Positions 17,850 through 27,080 of a stretch of DNA of 64,000 bases are shown here, piece after piece. The position numbers were made by a program, and so were the translations under genes. Below the pieces are notes generated by a model. The model worked only from the letters and a program-made list of their open reading frames with translations, had not been told where the DNA came from and made no database searches. Numbering within the stretch: the stretch's first letter is position 1; every line of letters begins with the position of its first letter. This DNA is from Prochlorococcus sp. AG-402-P16 (GTDB lineage: Bacteria > Cyanobacteriota > Cyanobacteriia > PCC-6307 > Cyanobiaceae), in assembly GCA_003216295.1 (NCBI GenBank), contig QCJB01000003.1, positions 1-64,000 on the forward strand, in the 5' to 3' direction.

Positions 17850-18305
17850 TTACTCTGGATTTAATTCCCCTTCAAAAATCAATGGGAAAGGATTTCCACC
17901 AGTTTCACCTGTTTCCTTTCTGGCTATCTTTTCGAAATCCTGCTGGACAAGATTTATTTCTGTCTGAGAGATACTTTTCCAAACTGCTCTTGACTCCCAA
18001 CCAATCAATAAGGTTGCTTCCTCAACTTTAGGATCCCAAAAAAGTTGGCGTCCTAAAAAACCATCTTTTTTCAACAACCATGGTTCCCAACTTGCTTCTT
18101 CGGCCTTTAACCAAGCATTTTTAAATTTTTTGGGGACATCAAGTTTAAGGTGCTCGACAACAGATCCCTTTGGGAAATTCACATTCACTGAAGACTCAGC
18201 TTGAATATTTTTCACGTTTCCCAAAATGGTAGAAAGAAAAATTAAACTAACAAAAAGGAACCTAAAAAAATTTTCAAGAAAATTTTTCTTTCTACTTGTT
18301 TTCAT
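17850..18305 (-). CDS. TIGR03792 family secreted protein
   Basis: A 151-aa protein that matches, from memory, the cyanobacterial TIGR03792 family, which has an antibiotic-biosynthesis-monooxygenase-like ferredoxin fold. It begins with a basic, hydrophobic export signal ([19 protein letters not shown], cut near IQAES). The mature part has [30 protein letters not shown] and [13 protein letters not shown]. It overlaps the 3' end of ispF by 14 bases and its stop is two bases before larB, so it is within one transcript. Enzymatic activity is not established. Confidence 0.8.
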   Translation of the reverse strand: MKTSRKKNFLENFFRFLFVSLIFLSTILGNVKNIQAESSVNVNFPKGSVVEHLKLDVPKKFKNAWLKAEEASWEPWLLKKDGFLGRQLFWDPKVEEATLLIGWESRAVWKSISQTEINLVQQDFEKIARKETGETGGNPFPLIFEGELNPE

Positions 18306-18801
18306 TTCTTTTCATCAAAACAACTGCATGGCAACATATACCTTCCTCTCTTCCTTCCGCACCTAATTTTTCATTTGTAGTTGCTTTAACTCCTACATCA
18401 TTAATGCCAACTCCTACTTTCTTAGATATTTTCTCCTTCATCAAGTCAATATAAGGCTTTAATTTTGGCCTTTCAGCGACAATAACTGAATCAATATTTT
18501 GAATTTGCCAACCTTTCTTTTCAATTAAATCCATTACCTGTTCAAGAAGAATCAAACTATCTGAATTTTTCCATTTAGGGTCATCTGGAGGGAAATACTT
18601 TCCAATATCACCTAAAGATAATGCTCCTAAAATAGCATCCATAATTGCATGAGTAAGAACATCTGCATCACTATGCCCATCAAGACCTAAACCTTCAGGA
18701 TGGTTTAACTTAACCCCGCCAAGTATTAAAGGTCGACCAGGAACCAATCGGTGCATGTCATAACCATTGCCGATCCGGAGCTGAGGAAAATTATCTTTCA
18801 T
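18292..18801 (-). CDS. ispF: 2-C-methyl-D-erythritol 2,4-cyclodiphosphate synthase
   Basis: MEP-pathway enzyme making the cyclic diphosphate precursor of isoprenoids for carotenoid, quinone and chlorophyll side chains. I use the ATG at 18801 (169 aa), since [11 protein letters not shown] should lie near the N-terminus; the frame is open to 18852. Metal ligands are in GYDMHRL and [14 protein letters not shown]. The substrate region [11 protein letters not shown] and the end [14 protein letters not shown] are as in the family. First gene of an apparent ispF, TIGR03792, larB transcript. Confidence 0.93.
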   Translation of the reverse strand: MKDNFPQLRIGNGYDMHRLVPGRPLILGGVKLNHPEGLGLDGHSDADVLTHAIMDAILGALSLGDIGKYFPPDDPKWKNSDSLILLEQVMDLIEKKGWQIQNIDSVIVAERPKLKPYIDLMKEKISKKVGVGINDVGVKATTNEKLGAEGREEGICCHAVVLMKRNENK

Positions 18802-18852
18802 ATCAACGAGTTTCTGAGAAGGAATTCGACCTGTGACTAAACTGTGATTCAA

Positions 18853-19298
18853 TTACGTAAGTTTGTGAACGAATTGATTAACAAGTTTTATTGATCAATT
18901 TCATCATAGTTCAGCGTAGAGCGAACGTGAGTAGACTTAAATAAGAGTTATCTAATATGTGTAAACAAGTTAGTAATAAATAATTATGTTTGATTCTAGC
19001 GTAGAAATACATAAGAGGACATCACTTTATAATTCATATCCATTTGAAATTATATTTCAGTGCTTCCTAAATTAATTTATTTCTTCTTAGTTAATTAAAT
19101 AGTACAATAAGACCTTTGACTAATTATCAATCAAAATACAAATTCAGTTAATATCTGAATTTGATTTGTTCCACCGTATCTTAGTAAATTAATTTCATCA
19201 AATCGAGATTTTATAAAGTGAAATAATATCACTATTTGATTTTCTAGAAAAATCAAAGTTTTTCTTATTGCTTTATATGGAGCTAATCATTTAAATAA
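18853..19298. other. AT-rich gap with no gene seen
   Basis: About 450 bases between ispF and the acyltransferase. The only structure is a weak AT hairpin (CAAATTCAG, 7-base loop, CTGAATTTG, near 19138-19162). No tRNA, long ORF or strong terminator is visible. It forms the left edge of a probable accessory insertion. Confidence 0.4.
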
Positions 19299-20066
19299 TC
19301 AAACTTTTATACCTAATAAATCTATTAACAATACTTTATCAAGAAGCTTATGATTTTTTATTGAATTAAGTTCTTCTAGAGTATCAATAATTTTTGTTAT
19401 TGGCCAGTTAAAATTTATCTTAGTTAATTCTTCTGATGGCAAGTCCCACCAATTAATCAAGTTCAGACGATCAATGATTTCTTGATTAAATCTATACTTA
19501 ATTATTCTTGCAGGGTTACCTCCTACGACTGCGAATTCAGGAATATTTTTTGTGACAATTGCACCTGCTCCAAGCACTGCCCCGTTGCCAACAGTAACAC
19601 CTCTCTTAATCATTACATTTCTTCCAATCCAAACATCATTACCAATTACAATTTCTTTATCCTGGATAATTTTATTAGAAGTAATAATATTTACTTGTTT
19701 AAATAAATTTCTATCTTTTTGATAAAAAATTGGAGATGTGCCTAAATTATCCAAAGGATGTTCAAAGCCAAAACTGCTTACTCCTTCTCCTATAGATACA
19801 TAATTACCTATTGAAAAGGGTATTAATTCAGAAAATGATGAATGAGAAAAAGAGTAACTGCCTATAGAAGGGATACAATTACCTGAGTAAATACCAAAGG
19901 AGACTCCTACTTTAACTGATTCACGAAAAATAATTTGCTGCCCTAATTTTAGCTTCCTATTACCTCTAGGGCTGATCTCAAAATTAATGGCTTCTAATTT
20001 ACTAAGATTTTCCTCATTTAGTTTTTGAAGAATTAGTCTATCCATTTTAAATTGCTCTTTTGACAA
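19299..20066 (-). CDS. Hexapeptide-repeat acyltransferase (CatB/maltose acetyltransferase type)
   Basis: A 255-aa left-handed beta-helix acyltransferase. The repeats are clear: IGNYVSIGEGVSSFGFEHPL, then IGNDVWIGRNVMIKRGVTVG, NGAVLGAGAIVTKNIPEFAV, then VGGNPARIIKYRF. The catalytic His is in GFEHP. Such enzymes transfer acetyl groups to sugars or small molecules. It is divergent from the oxygenase at 20110, with ~45 bases between. Acceptor unknown; surface-glycan modification is inferred from the island-like setting. Confidence 0.83.
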   Translation of the reverse strand: MSKEQFKMDRLILQKLNEENLSKLEAINFEISPRGNRKLKLGQQIIFRESVKVGVSFGIYSGNCIPSIGSYSFSHSSFSELIPFSIGNYVSIGEGVSSFGFEHPLDNLGTSPIFYQKDRNLFKQVNIITSNKIIQDKEIVIGNDVWIGRNVMIKRGVTVGNGAVLGAGAIVTKNIPEFAVVGGNPARIIKYRFNQEIIDRLNLINWWDLPSEELTKINFNWPITKIIDTLEELNSIKNHKLLDKVLLIDLLGIKV

Positions 20067-20109
20067 TGAATTATTTTATTGATGATATAATTATAAGAGT
20101 AAACATTAA

Positions 20110-20706
20110 ATGATGAAAGTAGTTACAATATTTCCAACTTTAATAATCATAAATGAACTGGATAATTTCAAAGAGGTTGAAAATGATCTTATTGATTTTA
20201 CTTATGAAGAGAGGTCTAAAGATAATAAAGGGGTGTCAGTAAGTAATATAGGAGGATGGCATTCTAAACCACATTATTCTTCTTATGAAAACATTCTTTC
20301 TTCTGTAATTCTTCAAGGAATAAATAAAACCTTAGGAAGTTCAAGTGTCTTCAAATCAAATACAACGATAAAAATTCTTAACCTATGGATAAATATCAAT
20401 CAAAAAGGTAATTTAAACTCCAAACACTTACATCCAAGATCTGATTTGTCTGGAGTGTTTTGGATTAAAGCACCAAAAAATTCAGGTAATTTGAGATTAT
20501 ATTCACCGCATACCTATGATCATGCAGCTCAAATACAATATTTTAGTGAAGATTTTAAGAACAAAGCTCAAATCAAAGCATCTTATGAAATTAATCCTTC
20601 AGCCGGATCTTTAATCCTCTTTCCATCTTCTATATATCACGATGTTGCGATAAGCCGCTCAGATGAAGATAGGATTTCTTGTGCATTTAATATAAAAATA
20701 TCATAG
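20110..20706 (+). CDS. Putative 2-oxoglutarate/Fe(II) oxygenase (TIGR02466-like)
   Basis: A 198-aa protein resembling the TIGR02466 family of putative 2OG-Fe(II) oxygenases, also common in cyanophages. The metal-site region reads NSKHLHPRSDLSGVFWIKAP. The distal His is in PSSIYHDVAISRSDEDR, with Arg binding 2-oxoglutarate near RISCAFN. Two adjacent ATG codons give the start. It is divergent from the acyltransferase and lies in the same small insertion. Substrate unknown. Confidence 0.8.
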   Translation: MMKVVTIFPTLIIINELDNFKEVENDLIDFTYEERSKDNKGVSVSNIGGWHSKPHYSSYENILSSVILQGINKTLGSSSVFKSNTTIKILNLWININQKGNLNSKHLHPRSDLSGVFWIKAPKNSGNLRLYSPHTYDHAAQIQYFSEDFKNKAQIKASYEINPSAGSLILFPSSIYHDVAISRSDEDRISCAFNIKIS

Positions 20707-20968
20707 AAGTAACTGTCATTAATTTACTTTATATTTATAGTGAAAGCTATTCTCTTTCTAATACTGAAAGGTTCCTAAAGTATATATAGAGATTAATAAC
20801 AACTAAAGATTAATTACATATGCTTTAAAAGTTCAAATGCACTGAAAATTACTAAGTTTTGTGATTCTCCTGTGATTGATGATTGTTGAAATAGTTGAGT
20901 CAACGTTTTGTGACCTATCTGTGAAGCTCTTTTATTAACATGGATTTCTTAAGAGGTCAGTTATTGCG

Positions 20969-21757
20969 TCAATCGTCGAACCAAGGGTCAGGGATGTCGT
21001 ATTTGTTGCCTATTCGTAAGCTCACTTCAGTTTTCAATAATGAACTTGTTTTCTCGAATGATAATTGGTCGAGCTTCCAAAGTTCGAACAAATCGGGTCT
21101 ACGGGACTGCGTCCTGATTTCTCTTTGCTTCTGCCTCCATTCTTTTATTAATTTATGGTTACCACTTAGCAGGACATCAGGTACTTTCATACCTTTGAAT
21201 TCTGAGGGCCGTGTGTATTGCGGATGTTCTAAAAGCAACTCGTTATGACTTTCTTCTTCTAAAGATTCTGCACTGCCTAAAGTTCCAGGCAATAAACGCA
21301 CTACTCCATTAATAACAGTTATTGCAGGAATTTCTCCACCGGTAAGAACAAAGTCTCCTATTGAAATTTCTTCATCAGCTATAGACCGAATCCTTTCATC
21401 AAACCCCTCATAGCTACCACATATCAATATGAGTTGATCTTCTTTTAACCATCTAGAAAAATCAAATTGAGATATTTTTCTACCTTGTGGAGTCATCAAA
21501 AGTATCTTTTTTTTATTGAGCTTTGGAATTTGATCAAATACCGAAAAATAAGGTTCGGGCTTTAAGACCATTCCAGCGCCTCCACCATATGGCTCATCAT
21601 CAACTTTCCGATAATTATCTATTGCATGGTCACGAGGATTGTGTATATGAATTGATGCAATCTTCTCTTCAAATGCCTTTTTTATAAGTCCATGATTAAA
21701 AAAATTTTCAAATGCTTCTGGGAAAAGACTTACTACATCAAACCTCAATTTATTCAT
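20969..21757 (-). CDS. trmD: tRNA (guanine37-N1)-methyltransferase
   Basis: SPOUT-class enzyme making m1G37 in tRNA, which prevents frameshifting. The 262-aa length is typical. RFDVVSLFPEAFENF opens the protein. The trefoil-knot SAM site is seen in LLMTPQGRK, LILICGSYEGFDERI and SIGDFVLTGGEIPA. The start is 3 bases after the era stop, so era and trmD are co-transcribed. Confidence 0.95.
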   Translation of the reverse strand: MNKLRFDVVSLFPEAFENFFNHGLIKKAFEEKIASIHIHNPRDHAIDNYRKVDDEPYGGGAGMVLKPEPYFSVFDQIPKLNKKKILLMTPQGRKISQFDFSRWLKEDQLILICGSYEGFDERIRSIADEEISIGDFVLTGGEIPAITVINGVVRLLPGTLGSAESLEEESHNELLLEHPQYTRPSEFKGMKVPDVLLSGNHKLIKEWRQKQREIRTQSRRPDLFELWKLDQLSFEKTSSLLKTEVSLRIGNKYDIPDPWFDD

Positions 21758-21760
21758 AAA

Positions 21761-22702
21761 CTATTTCGCCTCATAACCAAACTCATTAAGCCTAGAAGAT
21801 TTACTTCTCCAGTCAGGCACAACTTTAACAAACAATTCTAAATAGACATTTCCATTAATTAAAGTTTGAATTTGCATTCTTGATTCCTGGCCAATTTTCT
21901 TCAACATACTTCCACCTTTACCAATTAAGATTCCCTTCTGACTTTTTTTCTCAACACAAATAGTTGCAAGAATTCCTATTCTTGATTTCTGTTCACATTT
22001 TTTTTTCGAGGGTATATCTTCAATTTTATCAATAGAGACTGCAACACTATGTGGTACTTCTTCGCGTGTATTTATTAAAACTTGTTCTCTAATAAATTCA
22101 GCCATCAAAAACTTCTCAGGATGGTCACAAGTCATATGACTTGGATATAACTGAGGTCCCAAAGGGAGTGTGCCTTCTATTTCACTAATTAAATCATTAC
22201 ATCCCTTTCCTGTAAGAGCGCTACAACAAAAAACTGGCCAATTTGTACCCTCGAAAAAGTCTAAATATTCTTTCTTTCTTTCTTTAAATTGACTCAACTT
22301 AACAAGATCCCATTTATTCAATGCAACAATCACTGGGATTTGTAAATTTCTAATCAAATTCAAAACAAATGCATCACCCCTACCTGGAGCATGATTGGCC
22401 TCAAAAATAACTAAAACTGCATCAACCTCTCCAATAGATCTCTTGGCACTCTGAACAAGTCTCTCACCTAATAAATGATGAGGCTTATGAATACCAGGAG
22501 TATCTACAAAAATAATCTGCGACTTTTTTTTCGTAAGTATTGCTTTTAATCGATTCCTGGTGGTTTGAGCAATTGGTGAGGTAATAGCTATTTTCTCACC
22601 AATAAATTTATTTATGAAAGTAGATTTACCAACATTGGGTCTACCTATTAGTGCAATAAATCCTGACTTAAAATCCTCCTGATTTAAATCTCCTAAAGAC
22701 AT
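21761..22702 (-). CDS. era: GTPase Era
   Basis: Ribosome-associated GTPase required for 30S maturation. The G1 loop is GRPNVGKSTFIN (residues ~20-31). G3 is FVDTPGIHKPHH and G4 is ALNKWDL. The C-terminal KH domain has GILIGKGGSMLKKIGQESR. Length 313 aa. Upstream member of an era-trmD pair and divergent from the gene at 22753. Confidence 0.95.
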   Translation of the reverse strand: MSLGDLNQEDFKSGFIALIGRPNVGKSTFINKFIGEKIAITSPIAQTTRNRLKAILTKKKSQIIFVDTPGIHKPHHLLGERLVQSAKRSIGEVDAVLVIFEANHAPGRGDAFVLNLIRNLQIPVIVALNKWDLVKLSQFKERKKEYLDFFEGTNWPVFCCSALTGKGCNDLISEIEGTLPLGPQLYPSHMTCDHPEKFLMAEFIREQVLINTREEVPHSVAVSIDKIEDIPSKKKCEQKSRIGILATICVEKKSQKGILIGKGGSMLKKIGQESRMQIQTLINGNVYLELFVKVVPDWRSKSSRLNEFGYEAK

Positions 22703-22752
22703 TTTTTTCTCTACGATTATCTATAGCCTTACTCTAAAAGAGCAATAAAACC

Positions 22753-23265
22753 ATGAATGAAAAGAAACCAACTTTTAAAGAGGCTATGCAAGCAACAATG
22801 CTTTGGTGCAAAAGCTGGGAAAATGATGAAATAAGTGACGAAGTTATTTCTGATAGAATTGGCGAGCTTATTAAAACGGTTGAGGGAGCAAGAGGATTTT
22901 TTGTTGTAAGTCTCTCAATAGATTGCCCTTTAATGGATAGATTCCCTGATGCATTAATTTTTCAATTAAGGAGTTCTGGAGAAATTGTTGTTGACTTAAC
23001 CGTGAAGAATCTTGCCATGAGTTCAGCGATGGTAATTACACATCGAAATAATAAAGATCCACAGGAAATCCAATCAGAGAGAATAAAAATTCGTTGTATT
23101 GAATTACTTAAATTATTAGATTCAACTCAGGTAAAAAAACGTTTAGATATTTTGCTTGAAGCAATAAAAGGGAATGGAACGGACTTGAAGTTTCTTGATC
23201 GATGGGAATATAACGATGAACAACTCAAAGCAATATCAGAAAGTATTTATGAAGTTGCAACATAA
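22753..23265 (+). CDS. Conserved hypothetical protein, 170 aa
   Basis: No family recognised with certainty. The protein is soluble, acidic and of mixed alpha/beta character, with a conserved-looking core (GARGFFVVSLSIDCPLMDRF, then DALIFQLRSSGEIVVDL). There is no signal peptide or membrane helix. It stands alone, divergent from era, and is followed at once by a strong bidirectional terminator. Likely a picocyanobacterial core gene of unknown role. Confidence 0.75.
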   Translation: MNEKKPTFKEAMQATMLWCKSWENDEISDEVISDRIGELIKTVEGARGFFVVSLSIDCPLMDRFPDALIFQLRSSGEIVVDLTVKNLAMSSAMVITHRNNKDPQEIQSERIKIRCIELLKLLDSTQVKKRLDILLEAIKGNGTDLKFLDRWEYNDEQLKAISESIYEVAT

Positions 23266-23291
23266 AAAAAGAGCCTTTCGGCTCTTTTTTT
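23264..23291. terminator. Bidirectional rho-independent terminator
   Basis: Arms AAAAAAAGAGCC and GGCTCTTTTTTT are perfectly complementary around a TTTC loop. The A and T runs on both sides suit termination of both converging genes (22753-23265 and 23310-24047). Confidence 0.93.
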
Positions 23292-23309
23292 ATATTTAAT
23301 TTATTAGTC

Positions 23310-24047
23310 TCAATCTCTTCTGCCACCACCCTGTAGAGCAATAATCAGACGAAGAACAAAAACAAATAAATTTATATAAGTTAGGTACATTCCCAATGCT
23401 CCAGCTAAATACTGTTCATCGTTGTATCTTCTTGGCATTGTGTAAAAATCTACAAAAGACATTGCCACAAAAAGTACTGTTCCAAAGCCAGCAATCATTA
23501 ATTCAAAGCCACTTCCTCCAAACATCCCTGGAGCAAATAAACCACCAATAAATTGGAAAACCATTGCAATAATTAGACCAAGCAATCCAAGACCAACGGC
23601 GCCTTGCAAAGCTTGACCGACGTTATCACTCATTTTTCTGCCTACAGAAGATGCAATCACGAAAGTGATTCCAGTAGCAAAAACAGCTGTTCCTATCGCT
23701 CCCATGCCTGCAACTTGAATTGCCAAACCAACTATCCCACTTAGAGTGAATCCAGTTAACAAGCTGAATCCTGTCAATAGTGGAAGTGCCTTAGAATTGT
23801 TTGCATTGTTGGCAGCGCTGCTTGCCATAAAAAATAGAATTATTTCAGCAATAAATGCGACTATAAATAGAGGACCAAATAGAGGATTGTTAGTGGCTTG
23901 TAAAGAAAGACCACCTAAAACACCTAATCCAGTTAATGCCATTCCTCCACCTACATAAGGCAAGGCTTTGTTTACTACATTCGGACCAATAAGTGCACTT
24001 GATTGTGCTTCACGAATAGCTTGTTGAAAATTGCTGTTTGCTGGCAT
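23310..24047 (-). CDS. Bax inhibitor-1/YccA family membrane protein
   Basis: A 245-aa BI-1 family protein with seven hydrophobic segments. The N-terminal region starts MPANSNFQQAIREAQSSALI. Helices include YVGGGMALTGLGVLGGLSL and PLFIVAFIAEIILFFMA. The C-terminal part has MSFVDFYTMPRR followed by YLAGALGMYLTYINLFVFVL, the family's signature region. Bacterial members such as YetJ conduct calcium in a pH-sensitive way; the role here is unknown. It ends 18 bases from the shared terminator. Confidence 0.9.
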   Translation of the reverse strand: MPANSNFQQAIREAQSSALIGPNVVNKALPYVGGGMALTGLGVLGGLSLQATNNPLFGPLFIVAFIAEIILFFMASSAANNANNSKALPLLTGFSLLTGFTLSGIVGLAIQVAGMGAIGTAVFATGITFVIASSVGRKMSDNVGQALQGAVGLGLLGLIIAMVFQFIGGLFAPGMFGGSGFELMIAGFGTVLFVAMSFVDFYTMPRRYNDEQYLAGALGMYLTYINLFVFVLRLIIALQGGGRRD

Positions 24048-24122
24048 AACGCACCAGATAATTATTAATACCTATTTTGACACAAAAAAAATAAGTCTTC
24101 ACGAATGTGAATGCGGATCACC

Positions 24123-25100
24123 CTATCCTCTTTTTTTATCGAGTTCTGCATAAGCATCAACAACGCTTTGAACGAGTGGATGTCTTACTACATCTGCAGA
24201 TGTAAGTCTGCAAACTGAAATACCATCAACCTTTTCGAGTAAATCTGCTGCTTCAATAAGCCCACTCATCTGTCCGAATGGCAAGTCTATTTGGGTTATG
24301 TCTCCAGTTACAACCATTCTTGATCTCTCGCCTAACCTGGTAAGAACCATTCTCATTTGTGCTGGAGTCGTATTCTGAGCTTCATCAAGTATCACAAAAG
24401 ATTCTTCTAAAGTCCTTCCTCGCATATAAGCCAAAGGAGCAACTTCAATTACGTTTTTTTCTAAAAGTAAATTAGTTTTTTCTTGTCCAAGTAAAGAGTG
24501 GAGAGAATCATATAAAGGTCTTAAATAAGGATCGACCTTTTGCTGAAGGTCTCCTGGCAAAAAACCCAATCTTTCTCCAGCTTCAACAGCAGGTCTGGTT
24601 AAAATAATTTTCTCAATTTTTCTCTCTGTAAGCATTCGCACAGCCAATACAGTTGCTAAGAATGTCTTACCTGTCCCTGCTGGTCCAAGAGCAAAAGTGA
24701 GATCACTTTTTTCCATTGCTTCAACATAAATTTTTTGTCTAATTGTTCTAGGTCTTAAAAGATTTCCTCTTTGACTTCTAGCTAAAACTTTATGTGTTGA
24801 TTTCGCGTGATCATTTTGTTTCCCATTATCCAATGCTCCTGCTGCCGCATGTAGGTCAACGGCTGAGACAATTTGTCCTTCCTGCCAGATTGGTCTAACT
24901 AATTCAACAATTGCTGCTGCCCTCTCTAATTGATAAGAATTTCCTTTTATCTCAAGTTGTAAGCCCCTCAAAGAAAAAGAGGCTCCGGTAAGGGTTTCCA
25001 ATCGGTGAAGCGTTGACTGACCAATCCCTGACAAAGCTGTCGCAGCATCAGAATCAGGCAAATCTATACAAAAGCGACCTTCAGTGGTTGCTTCACACAT
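24123..25100 (-). CDS. phoH: PhoH family ATPase
   Basis: Predicted cytoplasmic P-loop ATPase linked to phosphate starvation and RNA metabolism. Walker A is GPAGTGKTF at residues 139-147. The second block is SFVILDEAQNTTPAQMRMVL and the third is MVVTGDITQIDLPFGQMSGL. An N-terminal KH-like segment occupies the first ~70 residues. Length 325 aa is usual. It lies downstream of rpsP on the same strand with 37 bases between. Confidence 0.94.
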   Translation of the reverse strand: MCEATTEGRFCIDLPDSDAATALSGIGQSTLHRLETLTGASFSLRGLQLEIKGNSYQLERAAAIVELVRPIWQEGQIVSAVDLHAAAGALDNGKQNDHAKSTHKVLARSQRGNLLRPRTIRQKIYVEAMEKSDLTFALGPAGTGKTFLATVLAVRMLTERKIEKIILTRPAVEAGERLGFLPGDLQQKVDPYLRPLYDSLHSLLGQEKTNLLLEKNVIEVAPLAYMRGRTLEESFVILDEAQNTTPAQMRMVLTRLGERSRMVVTGDITQIDLPFGQMSGLIEAADLLEKVDGISVCRLTSADVVRHPLVQSVVDAYAELDKKRG

Positions 25101-25137
25101 AAATTTTTTTGAAGTTATCGATATTCATCAAAACTTC

Positions 25138-25470
25138 TTATTCAGAAGATCCCGATGCGGCTGCATCTTTTTTAGTTTGTAATCTTTCTTTTTCTTGTTT
25201 TTGCTTTCCTACTACTTCGGCTGGTCGAACTTTCTTTTCAAGGAGGCCTCCTTTCTCTAATAGAGTTCTTACAGCATCTGTGGGCTGTGCACCTTGTCCA
25301 AGTCGAATTCTCAAAGCCTCAGTATCTAATCTAGTTTCTTTGGTTCTTGGATTGTAAAAGCCTAATTCCTGAAGTGGGCGACCATCTCGCCTTGAAGTGC
25401 TATTACAGGCAACTAGACGAAAACTGGATTCACGCTTTTTACCAAACCGCTTTAGGCGGAGCTTGATCAT
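25138..25470 (-). CDS. rpsP: 30S ribosomal protein S16
   Basis: Small-subunit ribosomal protein. The start is the ATG at 25470 because S16 begins [12 protein letters not shown]; the frame opens further to 25518 but that part is untranslated. The 110-aa product has the conserved core [20 protein letters not shown]. The C-terminal tail ([19 protein letters not shown]) is a Lys-rich extension common in cyanobacterial S16. It follows ffh on the same strand. Confidence 0.95.
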   Translation of the reverse strand: MIKLRLKRFGKKRESSFRLVACNSTSRRDGRPLQELGFYNPRTKETRLDTEALRIRLGQGAQPTDAVRTLLEKGGLLEKKVRPAEVVGKQKQEKERLQTKKDAAASGSSE

Positions 25471-25557
25471 CTTCGATTTATTTGTAAGTGGATTGAACTC
25501 AAAGGTTCTTCTTATCAATGATACTCCACAGATGTTTCATTTAGCCTTTTCTTATCT

Positions 25558-27042
25558 CTAAAGATCACCAAAACCTTTCTTTTTCTTAACTGGTCGTTGT
25601 CTTCGTGGAGCTGAACCTGGACCACCTCTCCCTTTCCTTGACTTATATGCATTAGCGCCCGCTGGAGGCATACCAGGAACTCCTCCCATTCCAGGAAGTC
25701 CTCCTCCCATTCCAGGAAGTCCTCCTTCCATTCCAGGAAGTCCTCCTCCGGTAGACATCTGCTTCATTAGACCTCGCATCCTCTGAAAATCTGCGAGAAC
25801 CTTATCAACATCTGCTGATTGATGCCCACTACCACTTGCAACTCTTCTTCGCCTGGATGGTTGGGCTGCCAATAATTCAGGCTTAATTCTTTCATCAGCA
25901 GTCATAGAAGCAATCATTGCTTCAATTTTCTTAAGTTGATCTTCTCCACTTTTAATCATTCCATCATCAATTTTATTCATCCCAGGAATCATTTTTAGCA
26001 ATCCTCCTAAAGATCCCATTCGCTTTATCATCCTCATTTGCTTCACAAAATCTGAAAAATCAAAAGTTGCTTCTTGAAGCTTCTTTTGCATGATTTCTGC
26101 ATCAGCAATTTCAACTTCTTTCTGTGCTTTTTCAACAAGGGTTAAAACATCACCCATTCCCAAAATTCTGCTTGCCATCCTTTCCGGATAAAAAGGTTGC
26201 AAGGCCTCAACCTTTTCTCCAGTTCCTATAAATTTGATTGGTTTACCGCTGATTTTTCTAATTGAAAGAGCGGCTCCACCTCTAGAATCTCCATCGAGCT
26301 TTGTCAGAACAGCACCTGTTATTCCTACTTTTTCATGAAAACTTCTAGTAATATCTGCGGCCTCTTGGCCAATCATTGAATCAACTACTAACAGAACTTC
26401 ATCAGGTTGAACGGCCTCTTTAATACGCACCATCTCACCCATCATTTCAGTATCAATTTGAAGTCGGCCAGCCGTATCAACAAGAACAGTATCAAAGCCC
26501 TCTTCTTTAGCCTTTTCCAATCCCTTTCTAGCAATCTCTTCAGGCTTCAACTCGGAACTTAAGTTAAAAACCTCTACATCAATCTGATTACCTAAAGTTA
26601 CTAATTGATCAATAGCTGCTGGTCTATATGTGTCGGCAGCAACTAGTAATGGCTTTTGACTTTTTTCTTTCAGATGAAGTCCAAGTTTTGCTGTAGCTGT
26701 AGTCTTTCCAGCTCCTTGAAGTCCAGCCATCAAAATGACAGTTGGTTTTTTTTCTGAATTTGCCAGAGGATCATGGGCCCCACCCATAACTTCTACGAGT
26801 TGATCATGAACAACTTGAATAAACTTTTGTCCGGGGTTTATACCTCTAACAACTTCAGTTCCAATAGCTTTAAGTCTTACTTCCTCAATAAATTCTTTTA
26901 TTACAGACAAACTAACATCTGCTTCTAATAGAGCACGTCGAACTTGTTTAAGTGCTTCATCGACATTCTCTTCTGATATTTTCGCATCTCCCTTAAGAGC
27001 CTTAACCGCATCTTCAAATTGATTTGTTAGTTCCTCAAACAT
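25558..27042 (-). CDS. ffh: Signal recognition particle protein Ffh
   Basis: SRP54 GTPase that binds signal sequences and the SRP RNA (encoded here at 52849-52942). The N domain is at ~1-90. The G domain has GLQGAGKTT at 107-115, then DTAGRLQ and TKLDGDSRGG. The M domain has KQMRMIKRMGSLGGLLKMIPG and, near ~395, the RNA-binding PSRRRRVASGSG. The C-terminus carries three GGLPGM-type repeats, then a basic tail (RRQRPVKKKKGFGDL). Length 494 aa. Confidence 0.96.
   Translation of the reverse strand: MFEELTNQFEDAVKALKGDAKISEENVDEALKQVRRALLEADVSLSVIKEFIEEVRLKAIGTEVVRGINPGQKFIQVVHDQLVEVMGGAHDPLANSEKKPTVILMAGLQGAGKTTATAKLGLHLKEKSQKPLLVAADTYRPAAIDQLVTLGNQIDVEVFNLSSELKPEEIARKGLEKAKEEGFDTVLVDTAGRLQIDTEMMGEMVRIKEAVQPDEVLLVVDSMIGQEAADITRSFHEKVGITGAVLTKLDGDSRGGAALSIRKISGKPIKFIGTGEKVEALQPFYPERMASRILGMGDVLTLVEKAQKEVEIADAEIMQKKLQEATFDFSDFVKQMRMIKRMGSLGGLLKMIPGMNKIDDGMIKSGEDQLKKIEAMIASMTADERIKPELLAAQPSRRRRVASGSGHQSADVDKVLADFQRMRGLMKQMSTGGGLPGMEGGLPGMGGGLPGMGGVPGMPPAGANAYKSRKGRGGPGSAPRRQRPVKKKKGFGDL
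25686..25748. repeat. Three tandem 21-bp repeats in ffh
   Basis: The unit CCATTCCAGGAAGTCCTCCT plus one base occurs three times with a 21-base period and only single-base differences. It encodes the (G)GGLPGM repeats in the methionine-rich tail of Ffh. Copy number is likely to vary between strains by slippage. Confidence 0.85.
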
Positions 27043-27080
27043 TTTTTTAAGCGTTAAGAATTAATTTTTAAATTAATTTG

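Noticed and set aside
20940-21248. Plus-strand ORF of 102 aa
   Set aside because: It lies antisense to the conserved end of trmD and its translation has no protein-like pattern.
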